Below the pieces are notes generated by a model that saw only the letters and a program-made list of their open reading frames with translations, searched no databases and was not told the origin of the DNA. DNA of 64,000 nt from Pseudomonas oryzihabitans NBRC 102199 (GTDB lineage: Bacteria > Pseudomonadota > Gammaproteobacteria > Pseudomonadales > Pseudomonadaceae), in contig NZ_BBIT01000001.1 of NCBI RefSeq assembly GCF_000730625.1, positions 266,609 through 330,608 on the forward strand, in the 5' to 3' direction. The position numbers were made by a program, and so were the translations under genes. This document shows, piece by piece, positions 8,993-15,907 of this stretch. Each line of letters opens with the position of its first letter. The first letter of the stretch is position 1.

Positions 8993-10869
8993 GCCGTGTG
9001 AGCCAGGCCGGCGACAGCGTCAGCAAGGCCCAAACGGTGCGTCAGCCACTCCCACAGGAATCGATGATAGTGCATACGCCAGGCATCCTTGGCGAATCGA
9101 CTCATGGTGTGCGAGACATCTGGCCATTCCAGGGTGACCGACAGTCGGCCACGCCGTAGGGCGGTCATGAACCAGTCGAACGCAACCCCTGCAGGCTCGT
9201 CACCTGCGATGGCCCGATTGCGGCGTCCGCGCAGCTGTACCACCTGCAGCTCACCAGGTGAGCGTGTCTGCCGCTGCGCCTGGACGCCCTTGCCGGGCCG
9301 TTCGAGAGGCAAGACCAGTTCCGCCGAGGCTAGGGCGCGGCCTGACTCCCGCACGGAGAACAGGCGGCACGCCCCGGAGTAGGCCTGATAGTCGTAGTTA
9401 TCAATGCAGTGACCTAGGGCGAGGTGCTCACTCATCAGGTCAGCAGGACACACCAGCTCCAGGATCTGCAGGCCATTAGGGCAATCGACGGTGCGCAACT
9501 TGCTCAGCAGAGGCGGCCAGGAGGTGTGTGCATCCGTTTCCCGTAGCGGACCCTGGCTGTCGGCAAACTCTCGGGCCCTGGTCATGGCCTCGTGGAAGTC
9601 ATGCACCAGGCGGGCGATCTGGGCGTAGGAGCTACGTCCAAGAAAGTCCTCAAGCCCCCTGGCGGCGCGCTGGGCACTCGGTGACTCATCACACACAGCG
9701 CTGAGCAGCTCCCTGACATCCGTCAGCGTCCCGCGGATGCCTGGCCATCGGGGGTCATCCCATGCCGTCGGAGTGCCGGCGAGTAGACGCGACCAGTCGA
9801 TGACACTAGCTGCGCTGTGGGGCACGCAGCGGTGCAGCTCATGGATGGCCCGCCAGTCACGGCGGTTTTGAGGTCGGCGATTACCTAGTTGGGCACCCAC
9901 CAGCAGCCCCAGCCATCCCAAGCCACGCCCCTCCCGCTTGATGAGGCTGAGGGCGGTGCCGGCGCAGTTGGGGCGGACGCTTCCCAGAAAACGGATCGAG
10001 GCGGCTGGTGCCCCAAACACCCAGGCGAGCAACGGTGCCAGAGGTAGCCCTGCATCCACCGCAGTTCCAAGAAGAGCCTCCGCAAGGGTCGTGTCGCTGG
10101 GGTGATAACACCGAAGCGATGCCTGCAGCTGGGCTGGTGCATTAGCGAAGTGGCGGCGTCCCACAGGCCAGTCGTCGTCTTCGCACAGCACCAGTAGCGG
10201 CACCAGGATCGGCTGTGACCGCAACGCCTGATGTCGTCGTTCGGGATTACCCCGCGACAGCCAGTTGTAGAGTTCAGCCGAAGGGCAGCTCGCGGAGCGG
10301 ATCGCGAACAGGCGCGGTTGGTCGAGCGCCGTGAGAAAGGCTTTGAGCGCCGCGCCGATCTGCGTGAGGTAATAGGCCGAACGGGGGCTGAAGTAGCGGT
10401 TGTGCCTGTGCCCATCAATGTCCCACGCCTTCCCGAAGGCCCCTAGATCGTCGCAGGCCAACTGCCTGGCAACCGACCGCGCGGCGTCGCAGTACGAAGT
10501 CATAAGCGGTTGGAGCGGCCAGGTGATGTGAGGCAGAAGCAGGTATCGAGCCAAGCGCAAAGCCGATTGCTCCGCCGGTTTGCGCTTGGGCATGCGGTCG
10601 ATTGCCTTGACCTTCTTCGTCCGGATGCACACACCATCGTAAAGCTGCACCAAATCCCCCATGCGAAGGATGGTGACAGGGCTTTCGCGGCCGGGTATCT
10701 GAACGCATACACACCAGCAGCGGGAGAACCGCGTAGAGCGAAGGTAATGGTCGATGAACGTGTCGCGCTTAGGGCCGTTGATCTGGAAGTGCGAGGCCCA
10801 GGTATGAGCAACGGCAAGCTGCCGCTCGCTGTACCTGGAGGCCTTGCAGGCACTAGAGAGCTCACTCAT
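8989..10869 (-). CDS. PcfJ-like domain protein
   Basis: A 626-aa soluble protein. Its C-terminal third carries the PcfJ-like pattern: a conserved LGHCIDNYDY segment, then a short sensing-like strand (FSVRES), then a strand pair ending VVQLRGRRNRAI. PcfJ was first named in a Gram-positive conjugative plasmid; its biochemical role is not established. The N-terminal two thirds resemble nothing I recognise. Start MSELSSAC was chosen because its ATG overlaps the stop of the upstream membrane-protein gene; a longer frame adds 19 unlikely residues. It sits between that gene and the SNF2 helicase with overlaps on both sides, so the three are likely one translational unit. Confidence 0.7.
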   Translation of the reverse strand: MSELSSACKASRYSERQLAVAHTWASHFQINGPKRDTFIDHYLRSTRFSRCWCVCVQIPGRESPVTILRMGDLVQLYDGVCIRTKKVKAIDRMPKRKPAEQSALRLARYLLLPHITWPLQPLMTSYCDAARSVARQLACDDLGAFGKAWDIDGHRHNRYFSPRSAYYLTQIGAALKAFLTALDQPRLFAIRSASCPSAELYNWLSRGNPERRHQALRSQPILVPLLVLCEDDDWPVGRRHFANAPAQLQASLRCYHPSDTTLAEALLGTAVDAGLPLAPLLAWVFGAPAASIRFLGSVRPNCAGTALSLIKREGRGLGWLGLLVGAQLGNRRPQNRRDWRAIHELHRCVPHSAASVIDWSRLLAGTPTAWDDPRWPGIRGTLTDVRELLSAVCDESPSAQRAARGLEDFLGRSSYAQIARLVHDFHEAMTRAREFADSQGPLRETDAHTSWPPLLSKLRTVDCPNGLQILELVCPADLMSEHLALGHCIDNYDYQAYSGACRLFSVRESGRALASAELVLPLERPGKGVQAQRQTRSPGELQVVQLRGRRNRAIAGDEPAGVAFDWFMTALRRGRLSVTLEWPDVSHTMSRFAKDAWRMHYHRFLWEWLTHRLGLADAVAGLAHTA

Positions 10870-11842
10870 CAGCAGGCTCGGAATACAGCCGGTGGCAATA
10901 CTCATCCGCCCGGCGCTCATCGTCATCGCGCTCCCGATTATCGTCCCTGGTCACTTCCCACATCACGCTGTGACAGTGTTGATGCTGCTCGCAGGCCAGT
11001 GCCTCGGTGATATGAGCAATATCGTGTCGCACGTACTCAAGGTCGGTGCCTAAGGCCGCTGCTTCAGCCTCGGACGTCTTTCGCCTGATCCAGGCTTGCA
11101 TGGCCTTGAGCATGGCAGCGCAGTCCTCGCGCGAGATCGGGTCCGTGCGCTGGCCATCGTTACGCGTCCAGTCGAGATCGATGCCACCGTGCCGCTGGAA
11201 CAGGGTGAAGGTGTTGCGCGCAGCGAAGAACTTCAGCACGTCGGGCGAGTACCAGGGATCGTCCTCACGAAAGGGCTTCAACGGCGAGGGTGAGGGAGGC
11301 GAGGCCGGCAAAGGGGCTTTCGAGTGCTGGGGCAGCAGGCGTAGCGGGGTGTAGATCTGATGCCGGCCTGCAAGGCTCAGGCAAAGCGCGTCGACCTGGA
11401 GCTTGCCGGTCACTCGCCAGCCGCGATCCGCCAGGTCATCGAGCCGTTGGATGTCGCTGGTTTCAATCCCCGGGCCATAGTAGGCCTTGAGCAATCCTTC
11501 CGCCGCTTCCCAGCGATCACCATAGGTCAGCCGCTCGTTGATGAAGTCTGCCTGGGACTGAGTGATCTCCCCACCAAGGGCCTCGACGTACCACTCGACG
11601 GCTTCTTTGCGGCGGCAATGATCTCGATATTCCTCCCGAGCACCAACCAGCAATTCCAATGAGAACTTGGTCGCCCAGAAGGTCAGCATCCAGCCCCAGC
11701 ACAATGCCAGCGCACGAAACCCAAAAGAGAGCAGGGATTGGGCCTCGCGAGGGTCGAAGTATTTGTACAACCCGTACGCGGCTGCACCCGCGACAGCCAG
11801 AACAGTGATGACGGACAACCACAGGAGAGTCCGAATAAACAT
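10862..11842 (-). CDS. Hypothetical membrane protein, two N-terminal TM helices
   Basis: A 326-aa protein with two hydrophobic helices at about residues 5-25 and 40-60, then a long soluble domain, presumably cytoplasmic. The soluble part has a helical region (about 75-150), a Pro/Ser linker near 185-195 (PPSPSPL), and a His/Asp/Glu-rich C-terminus. I recognise no domain. It is the first gene of a three-gene overlapping cluster with the PcfJ-like and SNF2 genes, which suggests a membrane partner for those proteins. The start ATG at 11842 yields the first TM helix immediately. Confidence 0.65.
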   Translation of the reverse strand: MFIRTLLWLSVITVLAVAGAAAYGLYKYFDPREAQSLLSFGFRALALCWGWMLTFWATKFSLELLVGAREEYRDHCRRKEAVEWYVEALGGEITQSQADFINERLTYGDRWEAAEGLLKAYYGPGIETSDIQRLDDLADRGWRVTGKLQVDALCLSLAGRHQIYTPLRLLPQHSKAPLPASPPSPSPLKPFREDDPWYSPDVLKFFAARNTFTLFQRHGGIDLDWTRNDGQRTDPISREDCAAMLKAMQAWIRRKTSEAEAAALGTDLEYVRHDIAHITEALACEQHQHCHSVMWEVTRDDNRERDDDERRADEYCHRLYSEPADE

Positions 11843-11938
11843 GGTGAAGACCTTCAGAAGTGATCAGGAAGGTCTAGGGTCACGGTAGGCTAGGGCGATA
11901 CGGAAGGTGAAACCCTATCCAGCCCTGAACAGGTTGGC

Positions 11939-12139
11939 CTAGAAGTCAAAGCTCTGTTGCTGGGCCTGGGCATAACCCCGAAGCCAAGAGGTTCGGAGGC
12001 CAGGATTCCGATAGGGGCAGAGGTGGACAGCAGCGTGTGCACGGGCGGCGTCGGCCCCCTCGCGCATTGCTCGGGCGTGCGGCGCATTGCGCACGCGGTG
12101 GTCCGTCGAGTTAGGACTTTCCTGAGGGGCGACCGGCAT
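11939..12139 (-). CDS. Rmf/CrpP-fold small protein
   Basis: A 66-aa protein. Residues 25-62 contain EGADAARAHA, LCPYR and SWLRGYAQA, the spacing seen in the Rmf/CrpP fold (basic or Ala-rich helix, CPY motif, W-x2-GY/W helix). Ribosome modulation factor and CrpP share this fold; CrpP was reported as a plasmid protein affecting ciprofloxacin, a claim that has been disputed. A GGAG lies upstream of the ATG and overlaps one copy of the repeated CCACGCTG motif. The function here is unknown. It lies alone in a 600-base stretch otherwise without long frames. Confidence 0.55.
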   Translation of the reverse strand: MPVAPQESPNSTDHRVRNAPHARAMREGADAARAHAAVHLCPYRNPGLRTSWLRGYAQAQQQSFDF

Positions 12140-12146
12140 GGGTGCT

Positions 12147-12196
12147 CCACGCTGAACGAGTCAAATTGGATCGAGAGTGTCACGCTGAGGCGCGAC
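12147..12196. repeat. Paired CACGCTG motifs, copy 1
   Basis: Two related motifs lie about 33 bases apart: CCACGCTGAACGAGTC at 12147 and TCACGCTGAGGCGCGAC at 12180. The same ordered pair recurs twice at 13.26-13.48 kb, with an extra second-type motif. Here the pair sits directly ahead of the Rmf/CrpP-like start codon on the minus strand. It could be a shared promoter or operator, or a mobile remnant. Confidence 0.45.
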
Positions 12197-12254
12197 CTTG
12201 GGCTACCAACGCGCTCTGGCCAGTGGTCTCTCACCAGCATCAGTGATGGGGTCG

Positions 12255-12428
12255 CTACCTACCAGTCGTAGCGAAGAACGCAACCACAGTGATCACCATG
12301 TACCCGAGAATGCTCATGCAGCCGCGAAGCCTCGGGAATCTCGTCTTAACCCCGGCCGGGAGTTTTTCCCTAATCGCCAAAATGACCAGGAAGACTAGGC
12401 AGCCAATCTTGATTTCGTCACTACTCAT
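12255..12428 (-). CDS. Small membrane protein, 57 aa
   Basis: An open frame reads leftward from an ATG whose complement is at 12426-12428 to a TAG at 12255-12257. It encodes 57 residues starting MSSDEIKIG. The product has a hydrophobic helix at about residues 8-20 (GCLVFLVILAI), a basic connector (REK...KTRFPRLR) and a second helix at about 38-54 (MSILGYMVITVVAFF). Two helices joined by a positively charged loop predict a hairpin with both ends outside. An AGGT precedes the start by about 10 bases. No homologue is recognised. The alternative is chance openness, but two well-formed helices make coding plausible. Confidence 0.45.
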   Translation of the reverse strand: MSSDEIKIGCLVFLVILAIREKLPAGVKTRFPRLRGCMSILGYMVITVVAFFATTGR

Positions 12429-12444
12429 ACAATCATGACCTGGG

Positions 12445-12705
12445 CTAGTCCGGTACCCACTCTTTGATCTCGGCCTGTAGTGCGGCGTCTTTCCTACGCT
12501 GAGCCATCTCCTTTTGCTCCCAACTCGCCAGTGCCCCCTGTGCCTCCCACCACTTCCATTTGAGGTCGCTCAGCTTGCGCTCTTCGAGATCAATCTCCTG
12601 CTTTTTTTGCTCGATCCTCGCCTCGATGGAGAGCATTTCTTCGCGAACGGAACGAACGGCCAAATGGAGGCGATCGAATTCAGAGTGGAGGGATTCGTCG
12701 TTCAT
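12445..12705 (-). CDS. Hypothetical coiled-coil protein
   Basis: An 86-aa charged protein, almost all predicted helix, with heptad-like spacing through residues 10-60 (RSVREEM, EARIEQKKQEIDLEERKL). It contains a KWKWWEAQ tryptophan cluster. Small coiled-coil proteins of this kind are common ICE accessory genes without known role. I chose MNDESLHS because the frame upstream is not codon-biased like its neighbours; a 108-aa version is possible. It lies 16 bases from the small membrane protein gene, so the two may be co-transcribed. Confidence 0.5.
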   Translation of the reverse strand: MNDESLHSEFDRLHLAVRSVREEMLSIEARIEQKKQEIDLEERKLSDLKWKWWEAQGALASWEQKEMAQRRKDAALQAEIKEWVPD

Positions 12706-12807
12706 AACAGTCAGGTGCTGTCGAATTGAGGGTGCGATTATCGTGGTTTTACCACCTGCCGGCGAAGCCACTCACCTGCCAAATCACCCGGCTATCAATC
12801 AGTGCCG

Positions 12808-13122
12808 CTACCGTGTGATGTAGAGGCGCTCGCATTCTTGCTTCAGGTAGACCAGATAGGCCCGACGTGCATCGCAGGGGCATGTCGATTCGGCCTGACT
12901 CAGCCAGTGCTCTTGTTCGGCTTGATCCATACCGTTCCACCAGTCGATCGCGACCTCTACCTCATGGGTGACGTCTGGAGCTTCATCACCGAAATAGGCC
13001 CCCACCAACTGCTCGCGTCGAGTCATTCGCGACTCGTTCAGGCTCCAGACCAGCTGCCGTACATCGTTTTCGTGCAGACCCAGAAAGTCGTGGCAGGCAT
13101 CAATGTAGCCCTGGGCGCGCAT
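12808..13122 (-). CDS. Hypothetical ICE protein
   Basis: A 104-aa acidic protein with a Cys pair (STCPCD) near the C-terminus and a HEVEVAIDWWN segment. No domain is recognised. The ATG at 13122 has a GGAG eight bases upstream. A longer version from 13206 (132 aa) exists but has no visible ribosome binding site. It is transcribed toward the coiled-coil gene, about 100 bases away. Confidence 0.5.
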   Translation of the reverse strand: MRAQGYIDACHDFLGLHENDVRQLVWSLNESRMTRREQLVGAYFGDEAPDVTHEVEVAIDWWNGMDQAEQEHWLSQAESTCPCDARRAYLVYLKQECERLYITR

Positions 13123-13264
13123 GGATACATCTCCGATGGCGCGGAGCCTACGAACCTTAGCTACCTCGTTGATTTTTGCCTGACACAGGCCACGGATAGC
13201 AACCATATCGCAGCTGGCAATCTGTACGGCGCGTTTGAAACCTAGGAGTTGGCCATGTGCAGTT

Positions 13265-13480
13265 CCACGCTATTCGAGTGAGTGACACCTGCGGCTTCAC
13301 GTTGGGCCGCAGCTCCTGACAACCCCGAGGTTGAGCAGGTGGCAGGGGAGACACGAGGTGCGAGGTAGATCTCCCAGCAGCTTCACGCAGTGGCGCGACT
13401 TTGCCGCCACTACCCGGCCCGGGGCGACAGGCCCACGCTGAGTGAGTCCTGTCTTTCGGCAGCTTCACGCTGGGGCGGCA
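13265..13480. repeat. Paired CACGCTG motifs, copies 2 and 3, plus a single
   Basis: This 290-base gap between a hypothetical gene and ssb holds no convincing gene. It carries CCACGC-type motifs at 13265 and 13433. Each is followed about 30 bases later by a TTCACG-type motif (13296 and 13464), with one more TTCACG-type copy at 13382. The unit matches the one at 12.15-12.20 kb. The last pair lies downstream of ssb in the minus direction, so a promoter role for the hypothetical gene is possible. Confidence 0.45.
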
Positions 13481-13496
13481 AATTTTTCGGGGCCAG

Positions 13497-13967
13497 CTAG
13501 TAGGGGATCTGGTCGTCGAAATCTTCGGACATCGGTGCCGGCGTGGGGGCAGGTGTCCGCGACTGGCCGTTCGCTACCGGCCGCGCCTGCGCCTGACCCG
13601 TACCCTGGCCCATGGTGATGGACTCAATGCGTTGTGGCAGGAACCCGACCCGGTTCGCCTGGACCTTCATCGCGGCTTGCTCGATGCCGTTGCCATCCTT
13701 CCAGTTGTCGAGGACCGCACGGCCTTCGACCAGCACCCGCATACCTTTCTGGTACAGCCGGCTATAGCTTTCCGCGTCCCGGTGCCAGAGCTCGACGTTG
13801 GCCCAGAAACCGCCGCGATCCTCGTAGGAGCCATCCTGCAGGCGAATGCTGTTATCGAAATAGACGTTCAGCCGGAGCAGGTGCCGCGGATCCTGATTGT
13901 CCTTCTGGAACCGCTTGTACTCGGGTGCGGAACCGATGTTGCCTTCCCATACTACTGCTGTGCCCAT
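13497..13967 (-). CDS. ssb: Single-stranded DNA-binding protein
   Basis: SSB of the OB-fold type, 156 aa. Residues 1-115 cover the OB domain with GNIGSAPEY, LRLNVYFDN and RVLVEGRAV. A Gln/Pro-rich linker follows, then an acidic tip DFDDQIPY close to the canonical DFDDDIPF that recruits partner proteins. The start MGTAVVWEG is preceded by the DUF3158 stop one base away; a longer frame overlaps that gene out of register. It protects single-stranded DNA during element transfer or replication and belongs to the replication operon. Confidence 0.88.
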   Translation of the reverse strand: MGTAVVWEGNIGSAPEYKRFQKDNQDPRHLLRLNVYFDNSIRLQDGSYEDRGGFWANVELWHRDAESYSRLYQKGMRVLVEGRAVLDNWKDGNGIEQAAMKVQANRVGFLPQRIESITMGQGTGQAQARPVANGQSRTPAPTPAPMSEDFDDQIPY

Positions 13968-13968
13968 G

Positions 13969-14544
13969 TCAGGCCTCCTGTTGGGATGCGGCGTCTTCGC
14001 CGCGGGATTGGATGATCTGTTGCAGCTGTTCGGTGTAAACGGCATCGGCCTGGGCCATCTTCTCGGCGCACTCGGCGGCCTGCCGGCTGATGGCATGGAC
14101 CAGGCTGATCTGCATATTCAAAGCAATGCGCTGCAGCTCCATGGCGTGCAGGTCCTGGAGCAGTGTTTCGGTGACCAGGTCGTGGCGGCACAGGTCCGCC
14201 CAAAGTCCCACACCCATCTTCCGTGTCCCACTCTGCTGCCAGCGCAGAAAGACTGGACCAGCTGAGGTGTGCTGGTGGGTCATCCGGATCGGCAAAAGCG
14301 TGAAGGGGAAGCGCTGGGCCTGGGCGAGAATCCGCTCTTGGGCCAGGGTGTTCAGGTCGGCTTCAAGGGAACGGCACTGCTCGGCTAATTGGTCCAGTGC
14401 TCCCTTACCTTTAAAGGGTTTTAAAAGCCCTTTGTAGAAGGGAGCGTGTTGCAGGTTCGCGAAGACATCCTGTTGCAGGGGCTGGAAGGCGGCCTGTTGC
14501 AGGTCTGCGGTTTTCGAACCTTGAGTGGACTGTTGCAGTGCCAT
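13969..14544 (-). CDS. DUF3158 family protein
   Basis: A 191-aa soluble protein, mostly helical, with a FYKGLLKPFKGKG segment near residues 36-48 and a central GPVFLRWQQSG strand region. The order DUF3158 - ssb next to a PFL_4669-family gene is typical of PFGI-1-class ICEs, and this context is the main support. The biochemical role is unknown. It starts six bases after the PFL_4669 gene and ends one base before ssb. Confidence 0.7.
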   Translation of the reverse strand: MALQQSTQGSKTADLQQAAFQPLQQDVFANLQHAPFYKGLLKPFKGKGALDQLAEQCRSLEADLNTLAQERILAQAQRFPFTLLPIRMTHQHTSAGPVFLRWQQSGTRKMGVGLWADLCRHDLVTETLLQDLHAMELQRIALNMQISLVHAISRQAAECAEKMAQADAVYTEQLQQIIQSRGEDAASQQEA

Positions 14545-14549
14545 GGCGA

Positions 14550-15347
14550 TCAGGCCTCACTCATCTCGGTAGCGGCGCGGGAGCTGGTCATAACGCCCAA
14601 ATGCTCATCCTCGTCGGCGGAGTCGCCATCGAAGTCCTCGTCGCCATTGCTGGAGCTAGCCGGGACATCGCCGGGACGCTGGATCGCCGGTGCGAACTTG
14701 CTACGGCGGGTGCCTTCCAGGACGTCCTTGGGCATTTCCAGGAAGCTGTACATCTGCTGGGCGTTGGTAGCGCGGGCATTGTTGGCGGCGATGTCGTCGC
14801 GCGACGCCCCGCTGTAGCCCTTGTAGCGCTGGCCGACGCCGTACAGGCGACGAAGCACGGCGGCGCCTTCGTCCAGCCAGGCCTCCTTGGATCCGTTGTC
14901 GATCAAGCCGATATGAGCGGCCAGGAGGATCCGGCGCACCAACTCGTCATAGCGGGTGAGCAGGTACACGCCCTTAAAGGCCAGCGGCGAGTTGAGGTAG
15001 AGCGGCAGCTTGAGCGGCTGGATCGACAGATTGGTCCCTACATCGAGCTGCTTGGGCAACATGGCCATGACCTGGTCCAGTCGCTCATCTATAGCGGTCA
15101 GCTGCTGCTCCGACTCCTCGATCTTGTCCTCGATGATGATGAGGAAGAGATCGGAGTAGGGATCGTCCTTAGCGGCGCCGGCGGAGATGCGGTTGATGAT
15201 GTTGGAAAAGCCGGACAAGCCGATCATGCCGGGCTTGTTGTCGGAGCGCTGCCGGCCGAACCAGAGGCGGGAAGCGTGATGGGTATGCAGGGTGAGATTA
15301 ACGCTCGATCTGAGCGAGCCCAGGTTGAGCTGGAAGGTGTCAGCCAT
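14550..15347 (-). CDS. PFL_4669 family ICE protein (TIGR03761)
   Basis: A 265-aa protein beginning MADTFQLNLGSLRSSVNL with the conserved HTHHASRLWFGR block near residue 25, the signature of this ICE-specific family. It ends in an acidic tail (DEDFDGDSADEDEHLG). Its role in the element is unknown, though it is always near replication genes. The start at 15347 has AAGGA ten bases upstream. The same frame stays open to 15911, where a second ATG follows GGAGG by six bases and overlaps the stop of the STY4528 gene. That longer version would add 188 residues, including translated 13-residue repeats. I favour the short form but cannot exclude the long one. Confidence 0.8.
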   Translation of the reverse strand: MADTFQLNLGSLRSSVNLTLHTHHASRLWFGRQRSDNKPGMIGLSGFSNIINRISAGAAKDDPYSDLFLIIIEDKIEESEQQLTAIDERLDQVMAMLPKQLDVGTNLSIQPLKLPLYLNSPLAFKGVYLLTRYDELVRRILLAAHIGLIDNGSKEAWLDEGAAVLRRLYGVGQRYKGYSGASRDDIAANNARATNAQQMYSFLEMPKDVLEGTRRSKFAPAIQRPGDVPASSSNGDEDFDGDSADEDEHLGVMTSSRAATEMSEA

Positions 15348-15507
15348 GAGAAGGATTCCTTGGGTTGTGAGATGACGCTCGGGCAGGGTGCCGAGACTGG
15401 CGCTGGGGGGCAGCGGAAAACCGTATTTGGGTGCGAGGAGGTTGTTTGCCCACGGCAAAGTCGGGGGCATGCCTGGAACATCACGCTGATTTGCTGGCGC
15501 TTGATAA

Positions 15508-15838
15508 GTGATTCCAGTGGAATCACCCTTGGCATTGATCAGAGAAGTGAAGCCCGGGGCATCACCCTGGGTGGCTGTCGCCGAAGTGATGCCCCGGGCA
15601 TCACCCTGTGTAGATGTCGCCGAAGTGATGCCCGGGGCATCACCCTGGGTGGCTGTCACCGAAGTGATGCCCGGGGCATCACCCTGGTTGGCTGTCGCCG
15701 AACTGATGCCCGGGGCATCACCCTGCTTGGCTGTCGCTGAAGTGATGCCCGGGGCATCACCCTGTGTAGATGTCGCCGAAGTGATGCCCAGGGCATCACC
15801 CTGTTTGGCTGTCGCTGAAGTGATGCCCGGGGCATCAC
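15508..15838. repeat. Nine-unit 39-bp palindromic tandem array
   Basis: Nine units with an exact 39-bp period begin at 15508, 15547, 15586, 15625, 15664, 15703, 15742, 15781 and 15820. Each starts with a 19-bp palindrome, consensus GTGATGCCCGGGGCATCAC (9-bp arms, one central base), followed by 20 bases of looser sequence (CCTGNGTNGNTGTCGCCGAA). The 15508 unit reads GTGATTCCAGTGGAATCAC: both arms changed together and pairing is kept. Units 15547 and 15703 each have one arm mismatch. The array lies between the STY4528 and PFL_4669 genes and could be iterons, a partition site or an RNA hairpin series. It is not a CRISPR array, because the spacers are near-identical. Confidence 0.92.
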
Positions 15839-15907
15839 CCTGCGTAGCCGTCACTGGATTGCGGTATTGGATATGGTTTTCAGCTGCGGCCGCTTGGAGA
15901 TGACAAA

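Noticed and set aside
7031..10869. DISARM defence system
   Set aside because: There is an SNF2 helicase but no DNA methyltransferase, DUF1998 or phospholipase-D gene.
11890..12240. 116-aa frame overlapping the Rmf/CrpP-like gene
   Set aside because: It is in another frame on the same strand, has no recognisable feature, and conflicts with a frame showing the CPY/W-GY motif.
15508..15838. CRISPR array
   Set aside because: The spacers between the palindromes are nearly the same in all units and no cas gene is nearby. It is a tandem repeat, not a CRISPR.
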